NCBI GenBank assembly: GCA_022482785.1
Contig: JAKVON010000003.1
Coordinates: 1-64,000, forward strand
Length of the DNA: 64,000 nucleotides
Direction: 5' to 3'
Origin: Atopobiaceae bacterium
GTDB taxonomy: Bacteria; Actinomycetota; Coriobacteriia; Coriobacteriales; Atopobiaceae
Shown here one piece after another: positions 57,237-64,000 of the stretch. Within the stretch, counting starts at the first letter, position 1; each line of letters begins with the position of its first letter. A program made the position numbers and the translations under genes. The notes beneath the pieces are model-generated. The model searched no databases. It had not been told where the DNA came from and saw nothing but the letters and a program-made list of their open reading frames with translations.

Positions 57237-58127
57237 ATGAGCAACTCAACAAGGAGGGGCCGTGCCTCCAGGCTTGCCGCCGGCGCGCTCGCTCTGGTCG
57301 CCACGGCCGCCGTCGCCGTCGCGCTCGCGGGCTGCGGCTCGCAGAAGACCTCGGCGGGCACCACGTCCGGAGCCTCGACGGGCGCGAGCTCGACCGGCGA
57401 CAAGACCATCGTGGTGGGGGCCTCGCCCTCGCCGCACGCCGAGATCCTCGCCCAGGTCAAGGACGCCCTCGCCAAGCAGGGCTACACCCTCGAGGTGAAG
57501 GAGTACTCGGACTACGTTCAGCCCAACGCCGCCCTCGCCCAGGGGGACCTCGACGCGAACTACTTCCAGCACAAGCCCTACCTCGACAACTACAACTCCC
57601 AGAACGGGACGAGCCTCGTCTCGGCCGCGGCCATCCACTTCGAGCCGATGAGCGTCTACGGCGGCAAGTCCTCCTCTCTCTCGAGCATCCCGGATGGCGC
57701 CACCATCGCGGTTCCCTCGGACGCCACCAACGAGGCCAGGGCGCTGCTCCTGCTCCAGGCGCAAGGCGTGCTCGCCCTCAAGGACGGCGCCGGCCTCGAG
57801 GCCACGGCCAACGACATCGCGAGCAACCCCCACAACGTCAAGCTCGTCGAGACCGAGGCGGCGAGCATCCCGCGCGCCCTCGGCGACGTCGACTTCGCGG
57901 TGATCAACGGCAACTACGTGCTCTCGTCGGGCCTCGACACCTCGAAGGCGCTGGCAAGCGAGGCGAGCGACTCTGCGGCCGCCAAGACCTACGCGAACAT
58001 CATCGCCGTGCGCTCCGGGGACGAGGGCAGCGACAAGATCAGGGCGCTCGTCTCCGCACTCGAGTCGCAGCAGGTCAAGGACTACATCACCAACACCTAC
58101 AAGGGCACCGTCGTCGCCGTGTTCTAG
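57237..58127 (+). CDS. metQ: Methionine-binding lipoprotein
   Basis: 296 residues. The signal peptide ends in lipobox LAGC (Cys ~32). The mature protein starts IVVGASPSPHAEILAQVKDA and YTLEVKEYSDYVQPNAALAQ, with DANYFQHKPYLDNYNSQNG, a NlpA/MetQ signature. VPSDATNEARALLLLQAQGV, then VKLVETEAASIPRALGDVDF, shape the ligand site. It delivers methionine to MetNI at the outer face of the membrane. GAAGGGGAAC precedes the ATG. Confidence 0.95.
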   Translation: MSNSTRRGRASRLAAGALALVATAAVAVALAGCGSQKTSAGTTSGASTGASSTGDKTIVVGASPSPHAEILAQVKDALAKQGYTLEVKEYSDYVQPNAALAQGDLDANYFQHKPYLDNYNSQNGTSLVSAAAIHFEPMSVYGGKSSSLSSIPDGATIAVPSDATNEARALLLLQAQGVLALKDGAGLEATANDIASNPHNVKLVETEAASIPRALGDVDFAVINGNYVLSSGLDTSKALASEASDSAAAKTYANIIAVRSGDEGSDKIRALVSALESQQVKDYITNTYKGTVVAVF

Positions 58128-58161
58128 GGGCGTGCCCCAAGGGGAGACGCGCGACGCAGAG

Positions 58162-58200
58162 CGGCCCGGCCACGGAGCGAAACCGTGGCCGGGCCGTTTC
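58162..58200 (+). terminator. Terminator after metQ
   Basis: CGGCCCGGCCACGG pairs with CCGTGGCCGGGCCG, loop AGCGAAA, followed by TTTC. It sits between the convergent metQ and oxidoreductase genes. Confidence 0.85.
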
Positions 58201-58221
58201 CCTGCCCTTTCGGGGACCTCG

Positions 58222-58773
58222 CTACCTGCCGAGGAACGCCACGAAGGCCGCGGCCTGCGTGGCGAGGCGCGGCTGGGACTCCCCCAGCTCGAGCCTGCCG
58301 TCCTTCACCAGCGAGAACCCGCTCGGGATGGTGAGGCGCGGCTGGTTCATGATGCGCATGTTGAGGAACGAGAGCAGCGTGACGAGATGGTCCTGGGCCA
58401 GCCCCGTCCCGCTCATGCCCGGGGTGATTCCCGAGATGGCGGCGGGCTTCCCGGCAAGCACCTGCGGCGAGCCGTCGGACTGGGGGCGCGAGAGCCAGTC
58501 GACGAGGTTCTTGAGGCCGCCGGGGAAGAAGTGGTTGTACTCGGGGGTGAAGAACCAGATCCCGTCGGCAGACGCGACCTCGGCGCGGGCGGCACCCACC
58601 GCCTCGGGTGCCGGGTGCTCGATGTCCTGGTTGAGCACGGGCACCTGCGACCAGTCGAGAATCGAGTAGTCGATGGACGGGTCGATCCCGGCGAGCTCCC
58701 TGCCGGCCGCCTCGGCGAGCTGGCGGTTGAGGCTGTCCCTGCGAAGCGATCCGACGATGGCGACGATCTTCAT
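58222..58773 (-). CDS. NAD(P)H-dependent FMN reductase
   Basis: 183 residues from ATG 58773 (AGGAGG upstream). The flavodoxin-like fold begins IVAIVGSLRRDSLNRQLAEA (FMN phosphate loop), then DYSILDWSQVPVLNQDIEH, IWFFTPEYNHFFPGGLKNLV (the P-E-Y-N flavin motif) and LAGKPAAISGITPGMSG. Typical of the NADPH-dependent FMN reductase/azoreductase-like family that reduces quinones or chromate. Divergent from a nitroreductase with which it shares a 137-base promoter region. Confidence 0.92.
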   Translation of the reverse strand: MKIVAIVGSLRRDSLNRQLAEAAGRELAGIDPSIDYSILDWSQVPVLNQDIEHPAPEAVGAARAEVASADGIWFFTPEYNHFFPGGLKNLVDWLSRPQSDGSPQVLAGKPAAISGITPGMSGTGLAQDHLVTLLSFLNMRIMNQPRLTIPSGFSLVKDGRLELGESQPRLATQAAAFVAFLGR

Positions 58774-58829
58774 GGCGCCCTCCTGCATGTCTGCGCCGAC
58801 GGGCGCACCGGTTGCTGTCGCAAAATCTG

Positions 58830-58844
58830 CTACCCATTCGGTAG
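58830..58844. promoter_or_regulatory. Candidate operator between two flavin reductase genes
   Basis: CTACC-CATTC-GGTAG dyad in the shared upstream region of the divergent oxidoreductase genes. It suggests one symmetric regulator for both; no regulator gene is adjacent. Confidence 0.35.
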
Positions 58845-58910
58845 TATTCCCATACCGCCTCCCCGCCCGCCTTTTCGGGTACAGACACGGATACCGACGG
58901 AAGGGGCCCC

Positions 58911-59429
58911 ATGGATGCACTCGAAGCGATCCTCACACGCAGAAGCTGCCGTTCCTACACCTCCAGGCAGGTGGAGCCTGCCGTTCTCGACAAGGTCGTC
59001 GAGGCGGGCCGCTATGCCCCCTCGGGCATGGGACGCCAGCCCTGGCGGTTCGTCGTGCTGCGCGACGCCGACGAGATATCCCGCCTGTCCGAGATGAACG
59101 CACGCATCATGGGGGTGTCGAGCGACCCCTTCTACGGGGCCCCCACCGTCATCGTCGTCCTGGTCGACCCGTCCGTCCCCACCTGCGTCGAGGACGGCGC
59201 CCTCGCGCTCGGGAACATGATGGTCGCAGCCCAGGCCCTCGGCGTCTCCTCCTGCTGGATCCATCGGGCCAAGGAGGAGTTCGAGTCCGACGAGGGCAAG
59301 GCCCTGCTCGGGAAGTGGGGGGTCGAGGGCACATGGCGCGGCGTCGGTCACTGCGCCCTGGGATATCCCTCGAAGGACCCTGCGGAGCCCAAGCCCCGCA
59401 GGGAGGGCGTCGTCACCTACGTGGGATAG
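58911..59429 (+). CDS. Nitroreductase-family flavoprotein
   Basis: 172 residues. LEAILTRRSCRSYTSRQVEP is the FMN-phosphate-binding start (RRSxRxY). RYAPSGMGRQPWRFVVLRD, the second FMN site, follows, and ALGVSSCWIHRAKEEF is the family middle region. The end has GYPSKDPAEPKPRREGVVTY. It is probably a dimeric NAD(P)H oxidoreductase acting on nitro compounds or quinones. No cofactor-binding extension or ferredoxin domain is present. Confidence 0.93.
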   Translation: MDALEAILTRRSCRSYTSRQVEPAVLDKVVEAGRYAPSGMGRQPWRFVVLRDADEISRLSEMNARIMGVSSDPFYGAPTVIVVLVDPSVPTCVEDGALALGNMMVAAQALGVSSCWIHRAKEEFESDEGKALLGKWGVEGTWRGVGHCALGYPSKDPAEPKPRREGVVTYVG

Positions 59430-59457
59430 GCGAACCTCCCGGCTGGCTGGCGCGACC

Positions 59458-59606
59458 GGCAGGAATCGCGAGCGGTGCATGCATCGCTCGGCCTGGTGGC
59501 GTCGTCTGCAGAGAGCACGCCTCCATGGCCTGGGAAGATGCGAGGCACGCTGCGGAGGGTGCCCTTGCGGCGACCGATTCGGCATGCACCGCTCGTGATT
59601 CTTGCC
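59458..59606. repeat. 149-bp intergenic inverted repeat
   Basis: Arms GGCAGGAATCGCGAGCGGTG... (59458-59482) and 59582-59606 pair over 25 bases with two differences. The inner 99 bases hold further inverted pieces such as GAGCGGTGCATGCATCGCTC. No gene fits in 59430-59712, so this region is a structured non-coding or mobile remnant. Confidence 0.55.
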
Positions 59607-59654
59607 AGCGATCGCGCGCGAGAAGGCCTCGTGCGTGCACCGCGGCGAATTGCT

Positions 59655-59692
59655 GCCATCCCCCACGGGACCGTGCCCGCGGGGGATGGCGT
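59655..59692 (-). terminator. Terminator after the PTS gene
   Basis: GCCATCCCCC-GC-GGGCACGGTCCC-GT-GGGGGATGGC folds into a strong hairpin 20 bases after the PTS stop. Confidence 0.65.
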
Positions 59693-59712
59693 TCGGACAG
59701 ATGGGGACGCCC

Positions 59713-61089
59713 CTAGGCGACGTTCTCCTCTGCGTCTGCGTCCGGCTCGTCCTCGAAGCCGAGGAACCAGGTCGCCGCGAACGAGACCACGAAGGCGATG
59801 GAGAGGGTGATGATCGCCTTCACCAGGTTGGCCATGGGGTCGTCTCCGCCGATGAAGATGGGCAGGGAGGCGACGCCGGGAGAGCCGGGCGCGAAGGCCT
59901 TGAGCCCGGAGAAGCCGGCGAACAGGCCGCCGCAGGCACCGCCGATCATGACCGCGTAGAAGGGCCTCTTCAGCTTGAGGTTGACGCCGTACATGGCAGG
60001 CTCGGTGATGCCGAGGACGGCGGTGAGGCCGGAGGACGCCGCGATCTCCTTGAGCTTGAGGTTCTTGGTCCTGACGGCGACGCACAGGGCGGCACCGCCC
60101 TGCGCGACGTTGGCGGCCAGCATGCCGGGAAGGTCAATCGTGATATAGCCGAGGGTCGTGACCTGCGAAATCGCGAGCGGGATGAGCGAGTAGTGCATGC
60201 CCGTCATCACGATGAGCGGGGAGAAGGCACCCATGAGCACGGGAGGCAGCCAAGGCACGACGGAATTGATCCAGAGCAGGCCGGACGCCATGAGGTTGCC
60301 GCACCACGTCCCGAGAGGCCCGATGGCGATGAGCATGACCGGCGCCATGATGAACAGGGAGAGCGTCGGCTTGAGGAAGGCGCGGATGGGCTTCCAGATC
60401 TTCTCGAGCAGCTTCTCGAGGTAGGACTGGACGAGCACCGTGAGGATGATGGGGATGACCGACGCGGAGTAGGTCGCGGTCACGACGGGAATGCCCATGA
60501 AGGCGAGGCTGCCCGAGTCGCCCGCGAGCGTGGAGAGCGTGGGATACATCAGGACGGCGGCGAGGGCCATCGATATGGGCGTGCTTGCGTGGAACTTCTT
60601 CGAGGAGGTATAGGCGATGAGGAACGGCAGGAAGTAGAACGGCGCATCGCCGATGAGCGCCAGGATCTGGTAGGTCTGGGTGGTCTTGTCGACGAGGGAG
60701 AACGCGAGGAGCAGGGCGAGGATCGCCTTGACCATGCCGCCGCCGATGATGGCCGGGATGATGGGCGTGAAGATGCCGGCGATGACCTCGATCACGCCCT
60801 CCTTCTCGCCGCCCTTCTCGACGTTCTGGTCCTGGTTGGGAACTCCGCCGATCTTCTCGAGCTCGGCGAACACCTGCCCGACATCGGGACCGATGATGAC
60901 CTGGTATTGCCCGCCCTTCTCCGCCATGCCGAGGACTCCGGGAATCTTCTTGACCCTCTCGTCGTCGGCGAGGCTCCGGTCCTTGAGCTCGAAGCGCAGG
61001 CGGGTGACGCAGTGCGTCGCGAACCCGACGTTGTCTTTTCCGCCGATGGCCGCGAGGACGTCCGTGGCGATCTGCTTCTTGTCTGCCAT
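59713..61089 (-). CDS. PTS beta-glucoside-type EIIBC component
   Basis: 458 residues from ATG 61089 (GGAAGG upstream). The EIIB domain at 1-80 has the phosphorylated Cys in FATHCVTRLRFELKD. The EIIC domain follows (GIFTPIIPAIIGGGMVKAIL, MHYSLIPLAISQVTTLGYIT, SGLTAVLGITEPAMYGVNLK, with the GITEPA motif of the Glc/Bgl superfamily). It lacks the C-terminal EIIA domain of BglF, so a separate EIIA must serve it. Expression is probably controlled by the adjacent antiterminator through the RAT site at 61184-61215. Confidence 0.93.
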   Translation of the reverse strand: MADKKQIATDVLAAIGGKDNVGFATHCVTRLRFELKDRSLADDERVKKIPGVLGMAEKGGQYQVIIGPDVGQVFAELEKIGGVPNQDQNVEKGGEKEGVIEVIAGIFTPIIPAIIGGGMVKAILALLLAFSLVDKTTQTYQILALIGDAPFYFLPFLIAYTSSKKFHASTPISMALAAVLMYPTLSTLAGDSGSLAFMGIPVVTATYSASVIPIILTVLVQSYLEKLLEKIWKPIRAFLKPTLSLFIMAPVMLIAIGPLGTWCGNLMASGLLWINSVVPWLPPVLMGAFSPLIVMTGMHYSLIPLAISQVTTLGYITIDLPGMLAANVAQGGAALCVAVRTKNLKLKEIAASSGLTAVLGITEPAMYGVNLKLKRPFYAVMIGGACGGLFAGFSGLKAFAPGSPGVASLPIFIGGDDPMANLVKAIITLSIAFVVSFAATWFLGFEDEPDADAEENVA

Positions 61090-61126
61090 GTCGAACCTTC
61101 CTTTCTTCTTCTTTGTGGTCGCGGCC

Positions 61127-61183
61127 AAGGAAAAGACCCCCATGCCCGGCATGCATCTCGCAGGAGACGGTGCCTGGCGTGGA
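61127..61183 (-). terminator. Attenuator terminator before the PTS gene
   Basis: Minus strand: GACCTCC...GGGGGTC followed by TTTTCC, with an internal GCATGCC-GGGCATG hairpin. Its 5' half begins right at the RAT site, so antiterminator binding would prevent it. Confidence 0.55.
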
Positions 61184-61215
61184 GGTCATGCCCGGTCGCG
61201 AGCCGGTAACAGTCC
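61184..61215 (-). promoter_or_regulatory. RAT antiterminator site of the PTS gene
   Basis: Minus strand GGACTGTTACCGGCT...GGGCATGACC. It matches the LicT/SacT RAT pattern (GGATTGTTACTG...CAGGCAAAACC) in the GGAxTGTTAC start and GGCA-ACC end. Located about 95-125 bases before the PTS start. Confidence 0.75.
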
Positions 61216-61280
61216 TTCAGTGCTCTGGTTGTGAACGTACGTGTGGCGCATGGTGCGGGTGGTGCGGGTGGCGCGTGGTG

Positions 61281-62120
61281 CTAGCCGTTCCGGCCTTCCT
61301 TGGCGCAGAGCCTGCTCACATGGAGGACGAGATAGAGCTTCTCGTCATCGGAGAGCGACGTTGCCCAGGCGGAGTCGACATGCTCGGCGATGGCCTCGAC
61401 GCAGCGGCCCATCTCCGGATAGCTCCCGAGAAGGTCGCGAAACGAGCCGTTCACCCCGCTATCGAGGTCCTCCCCGGCATGGAGCCGCTGGAAGAGGTAG
61501 CCCATGTGGGTCGCGAACCGCGAGAACGCGAAGGACCCACGGTCGATCATGACGCCCGTCTCGTCCTCGATGATCGCGATGACGTCCTCGAGCATGTCGT
61601 CGTCCGTCGACTGGGTGGCCGTCGCGACGTCGCCGTCGTCCATGCGGGCGTTGACGATGTTGAGGGCGATGCCCGTGGCCTCGCTCGTGGGGATGGAGGC
61701 CTTGAGGTCATGGCGGATCCTCCTCACGGCGAACTGGCCGATCTCGTACTCGAGGGGGTAGCTCTGCTCCACGTCATAGGACAGGGGCATGCTCATGACG
61801 AGGTTCTTCTCGGCCCGCTCGAGGGCGAACTCGATGTGGTCGGCAAGGGTGAAGACGACGTTGGAGCTCACCGCATAGGGCAGCTTGTTCCGTGCCATGT
61901 CACCGATCCTGATCGCGACGTCCATGATCTCGGGCGAGACGGTCTGCGTCGTTGCCAGGAAACGTGGGTTCACGTCGTAGAACGTGCGCTCGATCTCCTT
62001 GATGGAGACCTCTCTCGGAAGCGTTCCGAATCCGAGCCCCTTTCCCATGGCCACGAGGTCGCGGCCATCGGCATCCCTGCAGAGAACCACGTTGTTGTTG
62101 AGCTTTCGTAGCGCGAGCAT
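61281..62120 (-). CDS. licT: LicT/BglG-family transcription antiterminator
   Basis: 279 residues from ATG 62120 (GGGAGG 8 bases upstream). The CAT RNA-binding domain at 1-55 has LRKLNNNVVLCRDADGRDLV and AMGKGLGFGTLPREVSIKE. PRD1 includes LPYAVSSNVVFTLADHIEFA and the PRD2 phosphorylation region THMGYLFQRLHAGE. EIIB and HPr phosphorylation of PRD histidines sets its activity. It should bind RAT sites and let transcription pass attenuators. Two RATs lie before its own gene and one before the PTS gene, so it drives both and is autogenous. Confidence 0.94.
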   Translation of the reverse strand: MLALRKLNNNVVLCRDADGRDLVAMGKGLGFGTLPREVSIKEIERTFYDVNPRFLATTQTVSPEIMDVAIRIGDMARNKLPYAVSSNVVFTLADHIEFALERAEKNLVMSMPLSYDVEQSYPLEYEIGQFAVRRIRHDLKASIPTSEATGIALNIVNARMDDGDVATATQSTDDDMLEDVIAIIEDETGVMIDRGSFAFSRFATHMGYLFQRLHAGEDLDSGVNGSFRDLLGSYPEMGRCVEAIAEHVDSAWATSLSDDEKLYLVLHVSRLCAKEGRNG

Positions 62121-62238
62121 GCCAATCGCCTCCCTTCGTCGTATCGCAGCCAATCCCAACGTGTGCTGTGGATCCAAGCAGCACTCGGCTAATAAAAAAC
62201 TCCCCAAGCCAGACGAGGCGACACCTACGTGCCGCACC

Positions 62239-62270
62239 GGTCATGCCTTGAAGGAGCCAAGTAACAGTCC
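62239..62270 (-). promoter_or_regulatory. RAT site, proximal copy upstream of licT
   Basis: Minus strand GGACTGTTACTTGGCTC...GGCATGACC. A T-rich run (GTTTTTTATT, about 62190-62199) follows within 45 bases and could be the end of the attenuator it controls. Confidence 0.75.
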
Positions 62271-62305
62271 GTCGAGAAGTTGGCTATGCGATTGAGAATG
62301 CCGTT

Positions 62306-62331
62306 GGTCATGCCCGCAGAGGTAACAGTCC
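62306..62331 (-). promoter_or_regulatory. RAT site, distal copy upstream of licT
   Basis: Minus strand GGACTGTTACCTC...GGGCATGACC, 26 bases. It shares both conserved ends with the other two sites and lies just after the licT promoter, so it is at the very 5' end of the transcript. Confidence 0.7.
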
Positions 62332-62341
62332 AACAACTAGA

Positions 62342-62370
62342 AACATACTCCGATTGCGATGGAAGCGCAA
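62342..62370 (-). promoter_or_regulatory. Candidate licT promoter
   Basis: Minus strand TTGCGC, 17 bases, TATGTT. Transcription would start just before the distal RAT site. Confidence 0.5.
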
Positions 62371-62400
62371 CCGAAATCTCGCGGCGGCGGCACATTGAGG

Positions 62401-63084
62401 TCATCCATCGGACCTGCCCCAGTCCTCGCCGGTTGCCCAGAGGCCTGCGCCCGACGCCTTGGCCTCGCTCTCGAGCCGCTCGAAGAGGTCCTTGTACCTG
62501 CCCTCGAGCCAGAACGTCTTGGCATAGCCGTCGCGAAGGATGATGGCATCGAGCATCTTGGAGCGGACCTCTCCCTCGTCGCCGGGATCGCTCGGCTCCT
62601 GGAGCCACACCCACCGGAGGATGCGGCCGTAGCGGTCGTGGTCGACCTCGCCGGCCTGGAGCCAGACGGTATCGCCCGCGTGCACGAGGCCCTCGGTGTG
62701 CCTGGCTGCCTGCCTTCCCTGGTCGGAGTTCTGCGACGCGTCGTAGGCGACGCTCTCCGGGGTGTCGATCCCCAGCAGGCGCACGTGGGTCGTCGCCCCG
62801 TTGAGCTCGACCCGGAGGGTGTCGCCGTCGGACACCCAGGTGACCGTCGCGGCGACGAGGCCGTCGGCGTCGGTGGTGGCGGCCGCCGCCGTCTCTGCGG
62901 CGGGGACCTCCGCCTCGGGGGTGGCGGCCGGGGTGGCAGCCTCAAGAAGGTCGTCGAGGCCGGAGACGAGGTCGACCCCGGAGAGGGCGCTCGCGAGGAG
63001 AAGCCCGCCGATCACCAGGGCGGCCGTCACGCGGCTCCGCCTGCGCTCGTCGCCCGAACCCACGCGAATGATTCTCCTGGTCAT
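62401..63084 (-). CDS. Membrane-anchored thermonuclease (SNase domain)
   Basis: 227 residues. The N-terminal membrane segment (RVTAALVIGGLLLASALSGV) may be a signal anchor. The nuclease domain at ~78-225 has VSDGDTLRVELNGATTHVRL, LGIDTPES (Asp/Arg site), HDRYGRILRWVWLQEPSDPG with the catalytic Arg, and EGRYKDLFERLESEAKASG. It is calcium-dependent and degrades DNA and RNA outside the membrane, for feeding or biofilm turnover. It is divergent from the helicase gene. Confidence 0.93.
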   Translation of the reverse strand: MTRRIIRVGSGDERRRSRVTAALVIGGLLLASALSGVDLVSGLDDLLEAATPAATPEAEVPAAETAAAATTDADGLVAATVTWVSDGDTLRVELNGATTHVRLLGIDTPESVAYDASQNSDQGRQAARHTEGLVHAGDTVWLQAGEVDHDRYGRILRWVWLQEPSDPGDEGEVRSKMLDAIILRDGYAKTFWLEGRYKDLFERLESEAKASGAGLWATGEDWGRSDG

Positions 63085-63280
63085 CCTCCCCTCCCCTCGA
63101 CATGAGTTTACCGTGTGCCGTCATGCACTGGCGTCACTTCCGTGCGCGTTCGGACAAGCCGCCTACCTGCCCTTATGGTGAATCTTCGCCGATGGGGGCC
63201 TTGCGCGGAACGTGCGCGAGTGCACGGCGTCGTTCCCCCTCGGCTGGAAAACCGCAGGGAGTTGCCGCATAATCGCAGGC

Positions 63281-64000
<720 letters not shown>

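Overview
High-GC Gram-positive DNA, probably from the class Coriobacteriia (Olsenella/Atopobiaceae-like). This is inferred from the strong GC bias, the HspR-type dnaK operon, the acetylase-type lysine pathway and the style of the small membrane proteins; it is not a database result. About 60 genes are supported, most of them on the minus strand.

Bases 1-7.7 kb are accessory. They hold the end of a DNA methyltransferase beside an Mrr-type restriction endonuclease, an IS256-family element, a low-GC stretch with a badly broken gene, an ISLre2-family element with visible terminal inverted repeats, and a toxin-antitoxin-like pair enclosed by two ~117-bp inverted repeats. Plasmid/phage-type replication and excisionase-like genes follow. 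7.8-9.6 kb is a metal or metalloid resistance unit (thioredoxin-like protein, permease, ArsR). A tRNA-Arg(CCT) follows.

10-30 kb is core: purC, a two-component system, a Tat lipoprotein, purB, a PHP phosphoesterase, an aminotransferase, an endonuclease-like gene flanked by 92-bp direct repeats, the cobalt transporter cbiMQO, ftsH, hpt, tilS and a metallo-beta-lactamase-fold hydrolase. 30-42.5 kb is the heat-shock region: hsp20, clpB and dnaK-grpE-dnaJ-hspR. hsp20, clpB and dnaK each carry the same ATCTAA-N11-TTAGAT-type palindrome upstream, the likely HspR operator. mscL and two zinc-ribbon membrane proteins lie between them.

42.6-46 kb holds an Ltp-type lipoprotein, a small membrane protein and a three-gene operon in which a membrane Ser/Thr kinase sits between two paralogous HTH proteins. 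46-52.4 kb is lysine biosynthesis: a lysine riboswitch with terminator leads an M20 deacetylase-dapF-dapA-dapB-dapH operon, and lysA is separate. 53-58 kb is methionine/sulfur metabolism: metA, metY and the methionine importer metNIQ. 58-64 kb holds two flavin oxidoreductases, a beta-glucoside PTS controlled by a LicT-type antiterminator with three RAT sites, a thermonuclease, and the start of a DEAD-box helicase.

At least 13 genes, including ones normally essential (ftsH, dapA, tilS), have broken reading frames. Several breaks look like one extra C or G beside a CCG. Sequencing or consensus error is the likeliest explanation, so those genes are probably intact in the organism.
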